Of a stretch of 64,000 nucleotides of DNA, positions 11,059-24,715 are shown in pieces; the first letter of the stretch is position 1, and each line of letters begins with the position of its first letter. The position numbers were made by a program, and so were the translations under genes. The DNA is from Sindora glabra (Eukaryota > Streptophyta > Magnoliopsida > Fabales > Fabaceae): contig CM035227.1 in assembly GCA_020226215.1 (NCBI GenBank), positions 5,449,343-5,513,342 of the forward strand. Reading direction: 5' to 3'. The notes below the pieces were generated by a model. It was not told the DNA's origin and ran no database searches. It was given only the letters and a program-made list of their open reading frames with translations.

Positions 11059-11210
11059 TATAGTGTCCCAGGGGTTCCAAAATCTGGAGTAACGTAACAC
11101 ATCTTAGATCATTGGATGAAAATTCTTGATAATCTCTGGTAATCTCATCTAAGAACTTGTATTGTATCACATCACCTCGGATTTGGAACCCCCGGGGTAC
11201 CGTAGCAATG
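11059..11210. mobile_element. Short MITE-like element with terminal inverted repeats
   Basis: The left end TAGTGTCCCAGGGGTTCCAA (from 11061) is an imperfect inverted repeat of the right end, which includes GATTTGGAACCCCCGGGGTA (11179-11199). The arms extend to about 43 bp at roughly 70% identity by eye. There is no coding capacity and no clear target duplication, so the class is open. Confidence 0.55.
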
Positions 11211-11227
11211 CCCTTACATATATTATT

Positions 11228-11720
11228 AGGAAAATTGCAAAATACCCTTTTAACTTTAGAGTGGTTGGATTTTATCCCCTTCTATTTTAAAAATTTAGAA
11301 ATTACCCTCTAAAACTATATTAAACTTCGAATTAATATGCACCATTAAATTTTTTTATTATTTTATCAAATTATATAATTTTTTAATAATATTTTCAAAT
11401 AAGAATCATAATATTATAATATTTTAGTTTATCTTATTATTTTTTCACAAATAACTTCTATTATATAATTAATAGAAATTAAATTAGATATATAAAATTT
11501 TACTTAAATAATAAAAAATGGATTGCAAAATTATATGTGAAAAATGGCAAAATAAATCAATATACTATAATATTGTAATTGTTATTAAAAAATTTAAAAA
11601 AAATCATATAATTTGTCAAAATCATTAAGTTAACAATGAGTGTTAAATTTAAGTTTTGTAAAATTTAAAGACGTGATTTTCAAGTTTTTAAAGTAAAAGA
11701 GAGTATTTTGTATTTTTCCC
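11228..11720. mobile_element. Mutator-like MITE, copy 1
   Basis: The ends are AGGAAAATTGCAAAATAC and, reverse-complemented, GGGAAAAATACAAAATAC. The flanks show a 9-bp target duplication with one mismatch, TATATTATT at 11219-11227 and TATATTACT at 11721-11729. It has long subterminal inverted repeats and no coding sequence. It belongs to the same family as the element in intron 2 of AKRa-2 (27620-28141), with which it shares both ends and much of the interior. Confidence 0.82.
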
Positions 11721-11729
11721 TATATTACT

Positions 11730-13184
11730 TAGCATAAGATCACATGAGCAAGTAGAGAGAGCAAAGAATATATTATTACCACACAAATTGACCAAAAATT
11801 CAATTATGTTCCATAATCAATCGTAGCTTTAATATCAATGGATGGAAATCTTAATTAATTTTATAAATCTTAATACTTGGTCATGGACTATAGCATGAGA
11901 TGATTAGGCAGTATTAACTAGAAATAATAAATTTTGTATGTTTAGTCAAGCAAGGTTTACGAAATTGAACTAACCCATTTGTTATATCCTCAATTACTAG
12001 TTAAATTTGATTTCTAGCAATCTCTAATAGTGAAACCTCTCTTCCAAATTCATAAAATCAATCATAAATAGAAAAAAGTTAAGGATTGTCTATCCTTTTG
12101 CTAAACTCTCGCTTTTATATTCTCTATAAGAGATTATAACTTTTATTTCTTAATGGAATGAAATAGATGATGACAGAGTAAAAAGGAAGGGGCCTCTTAT
12201 AATTAGTAAACCAAATTATGGATCATATCTATTACATGATTTGTACTTGCATAACCAACTTTTGGGTCTAAGTATTAAATGTCTATTTTTCTTAATATCA
12301 CTTGTTGGGCTTTTAAATTATTTGCATTAATGTTTTCTAATATTAAATTATGACAGGTCAAATTAATAAAATACCAACAGCATAGAGTAAAATGCTTCCC
12401 TTTTGTCATGAGTATAGAACTATACTTAGTTACTTACGTAAATTTCTTTTATTGTTTTAAATTTTTATTAACTTCTTGTAATGCTACAACTTATTTGATT
12501 TTAATAAAAATTTGACAATTTCTTGATTTTACAATTAAATATGTAAAAAAATACTTATTGTACCACTAGCTACTATTATGTCAATTTAAAATAATGAAAG
12601 TAGCCTGTCCATCATTAAATAAATGAGAAACAATTTTGATTGAATTTAAATTTCATTCATTGATATTATAATTTAATTTTATAAGTGTGAATAGATGGTC
12701 AAGGAAAAATTTTAATCATCTTAAATTCACATTCACACTTTATCTATTCACATTTCATATAAAATAAGAATGTCCTAATATGAGTGGCACTTGAGCCAAG
12801 GAGTTCAATTGTTTGCTTGATTTCTTTCTATAGTTGCTCAATTTGATTAAACACTTGCTTGACTCATTAAACTACTGAGCTGATTATAATTTTTATTATA
12901 TATCTATATATATTATATATAATTAAAATTTTAATTTATATTTATAATTATTTTAAATATTATACTTTTTTCAAGTAATATATATTTATTATCATTTAAT
13001 TAATTTAAAAAATATACCAATTTGAGTTTAGACTACACTTAAGTTCAACTCAGACTTATTCTATTTTAAACAAATCAAGTTATTAAGATTAAAGTTCAAC
13101 TTAACTCAATTCCACCCTTTATCCCAATATTAAAATTTACTTATTTTATGTGTAATTGTGAATGCTACAAAAATGTAATAAGAT
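11730..13184. other. AT-rich intergenic DNA without supported features
   Basis: No coding, RNA or clean transposon structure was recognised. Around 12780-13140 there is a degenerate phrase of the kind found in repeats (CTCAATTTGATTAAACACTTG), without definable ends. Confidence 0.45.
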
Positions 13185-13947
13185 GTTTGGTCGGATGGAA
13201 TAGAAAATAATAGAAATGGAATAGAATGAACATTTTATAATTATATTTAGTATAACAAAATTTTATTAAAATGAAATGAGAAATAAGCTCTCAATGATGG
13301 TAATACTGTTAAAAAAAGTGTAGAAACCAATACTTTTAATATGAAATATGATATTGTAATTTTATTTATTTATAATTTTTGTATATATTTTAACATATAA
13401 ATAATTTAAGTTAAATTGATTAATTTAAATATGTTAAATGACTAAAATAAATTTAATTTAAGATTATATTATATTCAATTAAAAAAGATATTATGGATGA
13501 ATGCATAACATTCTTTCTATGTTGATTTGATTTGAAGTATATGCTTTTAATTTAAAAACAATCTTAATAGATATGTTGTACATTGTTAAAAAAACATTCA
13601 TTGTTAAAAGAAAATGTAGATAAGTTGAAGTGTATGTTATATCCATTAATATTGTACATTGTTAAAATATATAATATATTTGACAAGAAGTTTAAAATAT
13701 TTTCACATTTATAATAAAAAAGAAATGTCAAATAAGGTTTATAATTAAAAATAATAGTTTTGAAATTCTAAAAATTTAATAAGGACAATATAGTTATAAA
13801 TTCAAATAAAAAATGATGGAATGAATCATTCCTTAAGGAATGAAGGTCCCTATTTTATAATATCTATTAAATATAATTTTGGGTCATTCTCTCTCTTCCC
13901 TATTCTTATTCCATTTTATTTCATTCCACTTCATCTAATTAAATCAT
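13185..13947. mobile_element. MITE-like element with inverted terminal regions
   Basis: The left end (TTTGGTCGGATGGAATAG, then AATAGAAATGGAATAGAA) is roughly complementary to the right end near 13885-13945 (TTCTTATTCCATTTTATTTC, ATTCCACTTCATCTAA). The interior is AT-rich and non-coding. The ends resemble non-autonomous DNA transposons, but the boundaries and class are uncertain. Confidence 0.5.
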
Positions 13948-14018
13948 AGTTTTAAAATTAGATCTAAATCACTAGTTTAGTAATTATTTGTTAAGTCAAT
14001 TTTCAATTAAAAATATAA

Positions 14019-14939
14019 GGGGTTGTTTAGTTCAATTAGAGAAGAAAAAGAATTAATAAAGGGAAATACGAGTAAAAGAAATGAAAATATCATGATTACC
14101 CATTTTATTTTGTTCAAATAAGAAAGGGAATGAAATATTTCTAATTTACTTTACTAATAATTATTATATTAAAAAATAATTTACTTATAATTATTATTAA
14201 AATAATTATTATAATTAGTATCTTATTATTTTTAATTTATTTACTAATATTATATTTTTTAATTATTTAATATTAATTATTAATATCTTATTAATATTAT
14301 TTCAATTATTAATTTTATTATTTTAATTATTATTTATTCAACTATTATTTTTATTGGTTATTATATTTATTATTTTATAAATCTTATTAATTATTTTCAT
14401 GTTATTAAATATTTTATATTAAATAATATTATTATTTTCATAATTATCTAATTTTAATTATTAGTATTTTATATTTATTACTATTTCATTTCTTATTATT
14501 TTATTTATTTATTATTTTTTGTAAATATGATAGTTATTATTTTATTATGAATATTTATTATTTTATTATTATGATTAAATTGTTAATATTTTATTAATAT
14601 TATTAATTTTTATATTATTTAATATTTTATTATATTTATAATAATAATTATATGATTATTTATTTTTTAGTTAATTAATTTTATTATATTTTATTATCAT
14701 ATATTATTTAATAATTATTTTTATTTTTACTTATATTATTATTTCATAATAATAAATTATTATATTAAAAATTATAAATTTAGAATGAAGAAATTGAATT
14801 CTTTAAGAAATTAAGGGAAATCACTATTCCTTTATTTGGAGTAATCTCATTAAGGGAAATAGGGAAGGGAATGAGTTTTTTTTGAACTAATCCATTATTT
14901 TCTTTTCTTTTTTTTATTATTCCTAACCAAACGACCTCT
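14019..14939. mobile_element. Long AT-rich MITE-like element
   Basis: It starts GGGGTTGTTTAGTTCAATTA and ends with AACCAAACGACCTCT, an imperfect inverted repeat of the start. The subterminal regions are also complementary in content (AAGAAAGGGAATGAA at 14122, AGGGAAGGGAATGAG at 14860). The core (14160-14770) is almost purely A and T with no open frame. This is a common plant MITE form; no certain target duplication was found. Confidence 0.65.
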
Positions 14940-14944
14940 AAATT

Positions 14945-15671
14945 TTACATATTAAAAACATTAGTTATAAGTATATGCACATATATATATGTATATGTTA
15001 ATCTTGTATATTTATAATAATGTCATAATAAAAGCTAAAAAAGTAATATAATATAAATTAATGATATAAATAAATAATAAAATATAAGTAATATATCAAT
15101 AATTTATGCTAAAAATATTTTAAAAAAATAATATGCATTCGATTAATTTGAAATTGTAAAAGTATTACAACACCATTATTGTGAAATTATAAAAAAAAAA
15201 CTTATTTTTTATAAAAAAATATATAAAATTTATATTAAATCAGTTCACTAATCCGATTTACTAGTTTTGTTTAGTTTACATTGGTTTGGGCTAATTTGTA
15301 TTTATTTTAGTCAATTCATACTAATTTTAGTCAATTCACATCAATTTACATTCATTTTTAGTCAAATATCCTTAATTAGGTTGATTTATTATCTAATTCA
15401 CTAGTCTAATCGTTCGATTTGATTTGATTTTTAAAACTACGAACCAAACACATTTTAGTTTTTTGTTTGGATGAGAAGGAAATAAGGAAAAAAGAAGGAA
15501 AAACTTTCAAATTTAAATTGAAAAGAAAATAAAGGTGATAAAAATTTTAAAATTTGAATTAACTAAAAATTATATTCACATATTTTAGTTTTAATATTTC
15601 CTTCCTTTTTTTTTCTTTGCATTCAAATAAAAGAGGAGAAAATATTTTTAAAAGAAATTATCTCTATTTTC
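14945..15671. other. AT-rich spacer with a small foldback
   Basis: No gene is present. The stretch 15455-15640 has short inverted ends (GTTTGGATGAGAAGGAAATA against CTTCCTTTTTTTTTCTTTGC and CATTCAAATAAAAGAGGAG) and may be a small MITE. The tandem phrases AATTTTAGTCAATTCACAT and variants near 15305-15360 form a short degenerate repeat. Confidence 0.45.
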
Positions 15672-17850
15672 TTTTTTTTTTTGGTAAAAGGGAAATATAT
15701 ATTACTACAACTAAATGATAATTTTTACAATTTTAGGAGTTGATAACTGTATACCGTCATGATTTAAATACATAGTAGTACTATTTGGATACTCATCAAG
15801 GATTACAAAATGATTATAAGAGTCAACAAAATTAGCAACAGTATTTACTTCCCTATATACATGATGCAAGTTAGCAACTTTTACTTCAGCCATCAACTTT
15901 CTGCAATCTTCTATAAAAGAGTTAAAAGCATCATAAAAGTTAGAATTTTCATAATGGATTATTTGAATAACAAATAGATGTGTTCATGAGCTTGAAAATC
16001 CATGAGGACCTGTTAAGTTAAATCTAATAAGCTTTGACCTAATTCATTATATGGGTTATAGGTTTAAGTCCATTTAATGAGTCAAGCCTTTATGTATAGT
16101 GGGCTAATCTCATAATTGATTTGGGTTAAACCAAAGTCCAAATTTTAAAATAAATATTTATATTATAATTAACATATTATTAAAATATATAATAAAAATT
16201 TTGATTATATATACATGAAATCTTATTTCAATTGAAAAAATTAATTATAATTAATCTTATATTAATTTTAAAAATTTTGTACTTTTTATTATTTTTAATG
16301 AAATGAGTCACAATTTTTTTAAACGTATCTATCATGGGCTTTGGATAAAGTCTTTTATATATCTATTATCCAAAAAATTTTTATAAAATCATTATTTTTT
16401 TATTAAATTACAATTTTTTAAACAAATATTTCTTATAAGTTGTAAAAAAAAAGGTTAAAAAATTATAGAATAATAATCATTTAGCCTGATCACATGAGAT
16501 AGTGTGACATTATTTATATTTTTACCCTTGCATTGTGTGCAAAAAAAAGTAAGTGAAAAGAATGAGAATAAAGTTGTCAATGCATTGGCGTAGCAAAAAA
16601 TTTTGATTTAAGGGAGCTAATTATTATTAGACAAAATTTTATTTTTATGTATATTAAAAAATTTATAATTGTTTAAGAAAATTATAATTTTTTGATAGTT
16701 TTCATTTAAGATATTGTAATTTTTTTTATAAATTAAATATAAAAAATTATGAAATATTAAATAAACTTATAAAGGTTGTAATACATAAAACTGTTCAAAT
16801 TTTAATAAAAAAAGTTACAAAAAATTAGCAAATTTGTAAAAATGTAATTAATTTAATAAAGTTCATATCTATTTATATTTTTTTAGACAAAATATTTAAA
16901 TTAATTATTAATTGTGTAGTTTACTAGTTTTATTATATGTGGATTTTGTGTCTGCTAATCATCAAACACGTTATGCTACTGCCTGACATAAATCTTGCTC
17001 AATTTCAATATTTAAAACCTGGGATATCTAATATCGGTAAATAGCCTGATGAAGTTTCTTATGGACATTATTAGGAATTTTTAAGAAACCCATATAATAT
17101 AAAGGAAAGGAAATAACATTGAATTTATTAAAATCACATGGCGTGCTATTGATAAATATTGATTTTGCCATAATTTGATTTGGTTTCTCAGATTTTTAAC
17201 CAAAAAGAAAAAGTCAGCTGGTTTATAATTTGCTTTTAAGTTAATACCTAGATATTTTCTCATTAAAACAACTTGTTGCTTTTTGGGCACATTATTCGAC
17301 GCACTTTCAGATGTTTGTGGTGAAGAAACATCAAGGACACTGGTTAGAAGACCCTAGATTATCTTTCTGTTTCTGTTTGGACATTATATGGATAACTTCA
17401 CTTTTGATGTCTAACCCCGCCACAAGAGAAACAAACTTTATGGAAACCTCCATACAGCACCGTTTGCTTATAATTTCCAATGTAAACAGTGCGAATTAAA
17501 GGACGATTTAAATCAATTTGAAAATAAACTTTAGCATAGTTACCTTTATCACCAAGAAGAGTATGTGAATCAACTTTGAAAATAGGGTTAATTTTTGCTG
17601 CAATACGTGAAAGAACATGAAGATGATAAAACTCCATCGATAACTCTGAAAAATGAATCCATATTGCTATAGCAGATAAAGGAGCAGCTAAAGGCTGGAA
17701 GAAAGGCTCCCATTTATAGAAAGCTAAAAGATGATCCGTGATAAACTATGATCCCCCACTTAGTATTTTGTTATAGTCATCTTAAGAATCAAAACGAAAT
17801 ATAAAGAAATTTGACTCAACTCCAAATAGAGAATTATCCATCAGGTTGCC
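15672..17850 (-). mobile_element. LINE (L1-type) relic with large internal losses
   Basis: Read on the minus strand, the order fits an L1-like element. An ORF1 fragment at 17398-17637 has the plant LINE DUF4283/CCHC text (KVDSHTLLGDKGNYAKV, VYIGNYKQTVLYGGFHKVCF, CFSCGGVRHQK). A reverse-transcriptase thumb fragment at 17081-17290 reads RKYLGINLKANYKPADFF and LSIARHVILINSML. An RNase H-like fragment at 15711-15896 reads HVYREVNTVANF. The element ends at a T-run on the plus strand (15672-15682), i.e. a poly(A) tail after TTTACC on the minus strand. The endonuclease and most of the RT are missing, and 15960-16960 looks like unrelated AT-rich DNA inserted within it. It is dead. Confidence 0.82.
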
Positions 17851-18048
17851 CTAATGTTTTAGTTTTGTATTCTAAATATTGATAGCTAACTCTTTTTCTA
17901 TAACTTTTTCAATCAGAGTTAAGTTTCATGACTCATACAATCGATTTTTGAGACTTTTAAGAAGATGAAAGAAAACCTCATTCTCACCTAAATCATTCTG
18001 ACTTTGCTCTTACATTTCCACTTCAATCTTCTTAGAGAAAAAAGACTT

Positions 18049-20450
18049 TGTTGACACCCAATTTTATTCCAAGTAACAATATAACTTAAATAAAAATTTT
18101 AAATAAAAATTAAAAAATAAAATAAAATATCTACATGATGAAGAATAGCAGATAAAGAGCCGGCAATACCGCCAATCACAGACTTGTTGCTAGCTCATTA
18201 CTATCTTCATAGTTGGAAAGGAAGAAAATTTCATACGGCAGTAGCTTATGTTAAAAAGCAATAAAGTTTATTGTTAAATTTTTAACCTGTCGACAATGCT
18301 TAAGTGAAATGTAAATCAAATGCGTATTAAATGCAAATATAATGATTGAAACTCTCTCTATAAAAGCTGAAGCAATTTTGTTAAAAGGCGCACTTGGAAG
18401 GACACTTAGAAAAATTCATAAAAGATCGATAGAAAAGAAAAAATTGTGAAAGAATTTTTGAAATAGTAAAAGGAACAATTAAAAAAAAAGAGGAGTATAG
18501 TAGAAAAAGCTTGTTGAAAGAAAAATCTTCTTCATCAAGTATACTTTCTTTTACTTTTTTTAATGTTCTATTTGAAATATTAAAACTCTCTTTGTTTTAA
18601 AATCAGTGTTTTAAAGCAAGAAAAATATTTTGATTACACATATTAAAATAATAATTATTGATAGTTTAAAATATATATTTATATAAAAAATTAAAATAAA
18701 AAAAAAATCTCACTTTCATAGCTTATGATTTTGAACTCCTAGGAGAGAATGAGAGAAACGAGGTTATAAAAAAAACGAATAAGAAAAAGAAATGGGTAAG
18801 ATTTTGAGTTTCAAATAGAAATAAGGTTATAAGAAGAACCTCACATTTGCAAGCATTTTATCTCATTATTTCTTTATAAAAAATAATAATAAAATTAAAA
18901 TTATAAAAAAAATTAAAATAAAGGACATGCCATTCTAGAGGAAAGGACGTCCTCTTTGTATAAGACATCCTATATAGGACATCCTTGTGATAATACAGTG
19001 GGACAAAAGTCCCACCCATTCCACTTTTATTTTATGTTTATTTTTTATTTGTTTCCTTTGTTTAAAAAATTAATTGGTTAATACCTCTTTTGCGTGTGAC
19101 ATTAAAATATTTTTGGTGCAATTCTTATGATGAAATAAAATATAATAATTTGAAAGTTCAAAGTATTTAATATTCTTGAGATAAGATACTTTTTAAAATT
19201 GTGTGAGCCAATTCAATTAAAGAATCTCAATATTTTTGCACATAAAAATTATTTTATATTCATCTTGTGTACCCATAATTTATTTTTATTTTAAAAATAT
19301 ATTATACATATTTGTGATGACAGAATAATTTGTGATGATAGAATAATATTGAAATTAGTTGCAGGTGTAATAAATATAATTTCAATTTTTTGAGTAATTT
19401 TTTAGTCAAATTTGATCATAAAATTGAGTAAATTTGGTATTTCAAAAATTATAAAAAATAATATTAAATTATTATTTCAATTTTCTTGAAAGGTTATAAA
19501 TTTAAATTTGATTATGAAATTAAAAAATTTGATACGTTAAAATTGTAGAATAATATTGAAATTATAATTTCAATTCTTTTAAATTTTTATTTTAAATTTG
19601 ACCATGAAGTTAGATAAACTTGATAATCAAAATTAAAACTTATTGATGCAATGCTAAACAAATAAATAAACAAACAAAATCACTTAAAGTAATTTTCTTA
19701 TCTTATTTTTAAAAAAAATTACATTACAAACATTTTATAAAAAATGTTCCAAAAATAATAAAATAAAAATATTTCTAAGATGATAAAATGAAACATTTTT
19801 TAATAAAATAAAAATCTCTTAAAATAATAAAATAAAATCCTTTCAAAAATTAAAAAAAAACTATGCCTATGACATATTAAAATTGAATAATCCGATTGTA
19901 TATGCGATTATAATGGTACTTAATATTATTAAGACACGTTATTCCGTTCAAATCCTATTATGAAATTGAAAGGATTTAGCAACCACATCAATAAATCATT
20001 TAAAAAATTTTAAAAAATAAATAAATAAAAATATTTTAAAATTAATAAAATTTGTACATATAACATATCAAAATTAAGTAATCCAATTGCAAGTGTGATC
20101 ATAACAGAACTTAGTATTATTGAGACATTTTATTTCATCCAAATTCTACCATAAAGTTGAACAGATTTGGATAATCAAATTAATCAAAATAATTAAAATT
20201 AAAATCATATTATCAGAAAATATATATATAATATAATAAAGATCATCATAATTCAATTCATAAGATGAAATTAGAATAAACAAACAATCGTTCTTTAAAC
20301 GGATATTATAGGGTATTAATACCTTTCCTATATATAACTTACTCTCGAATCTAAATTTTGAGAATATAGATCATTTTCAATAGTTCAATCACGTAATAAA
20401 AAAATAATTGATATTAATCCTACCTTTTTTGTTTTTAATTTATGCTATAC
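18049..20450. mobile_element. Candidate degenerate LTR or LARD-like fragment
   Basis: The stretch starts TGTTGACACCCAATTTTATT, a common start of long plant LTRs. Near its right end (20311-20355) it has GGGTATTAATACCTTTCCTA followed by ACTTACTCTCGAATCTAAA, which resembles a conserved phrase near the 3' end of a class of large Gypsy LTRs. Around 18925-19025 the phrase GGACGTCCTCTTTGTATAAG and its variants recur. No matching second LTR, primer site or protein domain is seen, so this is tentative. Confidence 0.35.
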
Positions 20451-22334
20451 ATCATCATATTTCCGAAGAGACGTCACGATAAACTTTTTCAAAAACACTC
20501 CGACTAATACCAAGTGAATGATCTTTATTACTTCTAATTAGTCTAGATTGTGCATTTCCACTAGGTTGAAAACCTTCTTTAAGCCTCTGGTTACGGCGAT
20601 GAAAGGAATCCAGCTCTTCTGAAGAGAGCTGTTGACAGTGCAGGCGAGACATTGTCTTTGTTTATCTCTATCTCCCCTTCCGAATAAAGTAGGAGAGTAA
20701 AATTAATGATGTCTTCTAATCTGTCGTAAGAATTACATGTGTGAATTGGGAAAAGTCTAGGTCCAAACTCCAAAGTAGGAAAGTCTGTTTCATTATTAAT
20801 TACTTAATATGTTACTTTAAAAATTTTAAAATTTAAAATAATATGATAAATTTTAAAATTATCGAATCAAGTTTATTTAATTATAATTATTATTTTATAA
20901 CAAATATAATTAAATAATTTAAATTTAATAATTTTTAAAATTATCATATTATTCTAATTTTCAAAATTCTAGAAGCACGTAAAATTTTCCTCGTTTTCAT
21001 TGGGACCGGAGTTAGGTAAAGCGCCGTTGAATAAACTCTCAAGTCTAAATTGAGTTTTGGGCCTGAGGGGACCAAAAATTAACGTGACCTTTAAGTTAAT
21101 AAACAAATACCCTAAATAAATTTACGTACAACTTGTACACGTAAACCATTTTGCTCCCTGGTTCCCACGCTACAAAATAGACTTTGGTTGACATATTAAC
21201 TTGTCTATCGAAGGCCCCAACTTATTTACTATCTTTTATGTTTAATTTGTTAATTTATTAGCTCGGGCTTATTTAATTGATATTTATTTAATTGATATAT
21301 TATTATAATTTAGTATTTTAAAATTAATTAATATAATTATATTATTATTTTTATCATTTTTATTATTGTGCCCTTTTTTCTTTTTTAATATAACTATTAA
21401 TCTTTTTGAAATTTAATTCAAGACTGTGATAAATTTATATTATTATTTTTTAATTATTTTATTTTAAAGTAAATATGATTATAATTTATTTTATTATATT
21501 GTTATAATTTTATTTAATAAAATAAAAAATAAATTTTTGTTTGATATATTATTTACTTAATAATTGATTATTATAATTCTTTTACTGAAATGCATGTTTG
21601 CGACTGATTATAGCCATTTATGAGTTCAATTTTATTAATTAAAAGATCATACTTTTAAACTTTATAAACAAGATAGATCCTAGTGAAGTTTTAGCAGAGT
21701 ATGTTTAATATAATTTTGATCTACTCAATATTAAAAGTGATTGCACGTAATAATATTTTATTTTGATATCTCCGTTATATAAGTTAAATCATATTTAGTT
21801 TACATAATAACTTCAGTTAAATTAAAAATTAAAATTTTTAATTTACACACAAAACTCTAAATTAATAATAACTAAAGAAATTAATTAATTTTATGATACT
21901 AATAATTAAATTAAAGTATTTTTTCACATTAAATAAGTTACATAATTTTCTCATTTATGGATATAAAAAGATTAGCTTCATTAATAATTTCTTCTCAATT
22001 ATTGCTCGTTCGAAGTGTTGTTGGAAGAATGATGCATCAATTAAGAATTTTTATCTTAAATTTGGCAAAAATTGCCAATTTGAATCTAATTTAGTCTAAC
22101 TTATGTATCAAAAAGATTAAAATAAAATAAAATATTTTATTTAAGTATTAAATTCAACCACTTTAAATACTAGGACATCAAAATTGTAATTAAGGCAGTT
22201 ACATATCAAGTCCAACTAAAAAAAAAAAAAGGGAGTTGATACTCCCTATCATACAAACTCTTCAACTTTATATATAAATTTTGTTACTTTTTCGTAAAAC
22301 TTTGTAACTTCTCTTGTAAAGTGTACAAATTTTT
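20451..22334. other. Intergenic DNA without supported genes
   Basis: The slightly GC-richer patch 20455-20773 has overlapping minus-strand open frames of 60-65 codons with no recognisable family. The remainder is AT-rich. A foldback is listed separately at 20819-20969. Confidence 0.45.
20819..20969. repeat. AT-rich foldback (inverted repeat)
   Basis: The left arm around 20819-20863 contains AAAATAATATGATAAATTTT. The right arm around 20925-20969 contains its near-perfect inverse (AAAATTATCATATTATTC). The arms are about 45 bp with an AT-rich loop. It may be a small MITE or a chance-favoured AT palindrome. Confidence 0.6.
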
Positions 22335-23536
22335 TTAGGGTATGTTAATCTCACCTTTCCTAAAATTTGAGTTAAATACACAGTTTTGATTTTCAGAATT
22401 TTACGATCTCATCCTTTATATTAATTTTCGTTTGACAATTATCCCCCTGTGACAGTTACCTGTTGGAAGATTCTATTAAATGATATCAATGCTCGCATTC
22501 AAAAAATTCTAATACCCAAACTACCCCTTAATACAAATTAGTATATATGAAATAAGTATAAAAGCTTTCAGTTAAAAAAAAACTAAATATAAAAACTATA
22601 AAAAATAAGTAAAAATCAATAACCGTCGTTATCTTCTTATGTTATTATTTCGAATCTTTCTTTTACAACTCATCAATTTATTTATTGAAAATAATAATTT
22701 TAATTATCTAATAATTGAATTTATTTTTTTGAAAGAATATTATCATGCAGCAAAGGCATGAACATAATTATTTATAATTTATAAATTTATATATTTATTT
22801 TATAGCAGTCAACAATCATTAAATGTTAAAAGTGATTATTATTATTTTAATAATTTAATTATGCAATAAATAATTATATAAATAGAAATCTTCAAAATAC
22901 ATTTATATTTTTAATGATACTTAATAGTGAATAATTTATGAAAAAAATTTTAATGCCACGTTAACACTGAAAATCCAATACTACTTGTGCATAATTTCTA
23001 TCACGTACATAATTTTCAAAAAATTTAACTACGAAGTGCATATCAATATATTTTAAGAAATAGAAATCAATTTGATACTAGGAATAAAAAAATAATGCAC
23101 ATGGCAAAAATTATATAAAAATAGAACCAAATTTTTACTATTAATGTAGTATTAGATTTTTTTATTTATAATGATCAATAATTATTATAACTTTTAATTA
23201 TTTTATTTATGTAATAATTCATTGTGTACATACAAATCAAATTACAAACCACAAAATTATATTTTTATTATTTATGATAATTAATAATCAATAATTTATT
23301 AAAATGATAATTGTCACTTAAATTATGTGAACATTCCTTTTTCTTTGAAAATCTAATTACTTCTTGATATTAATCATTTTCACTCTCATACCAAGTATTT
23401 TTTAAAGATATAAATAAAAATTAAAACTTAAAACAGTTTAAATAAAAGAGTGGAAAGTAAAAGAAAATTTTATCAACTATTTTTCCTTCACTTTACTTTT
23501 CTTTCTTCATCCTTATTGTTAGAACAACCATCATCT

Positions 23537-23755
23537 AACAACCATCTCAAAGATGGTTGTACAAATTTACCTTGTTTGGTTGATCAATGTGGCAATTGGA
23601 AAAAGACCAAACTTATCTTTCTTTGACAAACAATAGTGACAACTTAACAACCATCTCAAAGATGGTTGTGCAAATTTACCTTGTTTGGTTGATCAATGGT
23701 AGCAATTGGAAAAAGATCAAACTTATCTTTCTTTGACAAACAATAGTGACAACTA
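23537..23755. repeat. 109-bp tandem duplication
   Basis: Two units (23537-23645 and 23646-23755) beginning AACAACCATCTCAAAGATGG and ending CAATAGTGACAACT. They differ at only a handful of positions, so the duplication is fairly recent. Each unit starts with the palindrome CAACCATCTCAAAGATGGTTG. Confidence 0.93.
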
Positions 23756-24690
23756 GAGAAAGATGATTATCGGACACCAATCAGGTATTAATTCGGGATT
23801 ATAGGTTAGGATATGATTTTTAGTTTCCATTGTTTTAGATTTCGTATTTATACTGATTTTGACTTTTGAATTTCATTGAAATGATTTTGTAAATTTGGCT
23901 CCACTAGATTTTGGAAGATTTGTGGAAGATGGACGTTTTTATTTTTTTTTCATAAATTTAATTTAGATTTATCGATTTAATGATTAATTGTTGTGTTTAA
24001 GATTTTTATAAGTTAATTTGTGACAAAATTGAGCAGCCATTAATGGATGTTGCATTTTCTCATTACGGGGACGCTGGCAGCAACGATGAAAGAAAATTTC
24101 TGTTGCAATGAAGGAAGATGGTTATTGATATTTAATCAAAAAATATAAAGAGGATTAATAAATTTAATATGATATTAAATAATTAAATTAAATATAAAAT
24201 ATGATAATTTTAATAATTTAATATTCAATTAAAAATAATAAAATAAAATTAATTAATTTAATGTGAAATGAAATAATTAGATTAAAAATAGTATATAATA
24301 AATAATTAATTAATATGATATGATTTTAATAACTTATATGAATAGGGCTTTTTTTGAAGTCAAATAAAATTTATGGTAGAATTAATGTCAATTTTTTAAG
24401 AAATTGAAACCTATATATCAAATTGTCAACAAGTTAAAATAGTTATTCATTTAATAAATGATTAATCTAATAGTATATAATAAATAATTAATTTTTTCAT
24501 TTTATCCTTATATTTATATTATAATAAATACATAAAATAAAAATAAATTATTTTGTGAATATAAAAATATCTTTAACTTAAGTTTGATTTGTAATTTCTA
24601 AACGTTAGATCCCTATCTTTTCTTTCTTTCTATCTGCATTCCTATCTATTTTCATTAGATTTAATTATGAACGTTAGATTGCATCAAGTT

Positions 24691-24715
24691 AGAGAGAGAC
24701 AGAGAGAGAGAGAGA
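24691..24715. repeat. AG microsatellite
   Basis: An interrupted (AG)n run of about 25 bp with one C interruption, just before a less AT-rich patch at 24730-24800. Confidence 0.85.

Noticed and set aside
10778..11170. 130-codon minus-strand open frame
   Set aside because: It has no recognisable domain, an odd cysteine/valine-rich composition, and overlaps a MITE-like element at its start.
20455..20773. Minus-strand frames of 60-65 codons
   Set aside because: No domain was recognised and there are no introns or neighbours that would make a gene; probably repeat debris.
23537..23755. Repeat with palindromic start considered as a CRISPR-like array
   Set aside because: There are only two adjoining units without unique spacers, in a plant genome.
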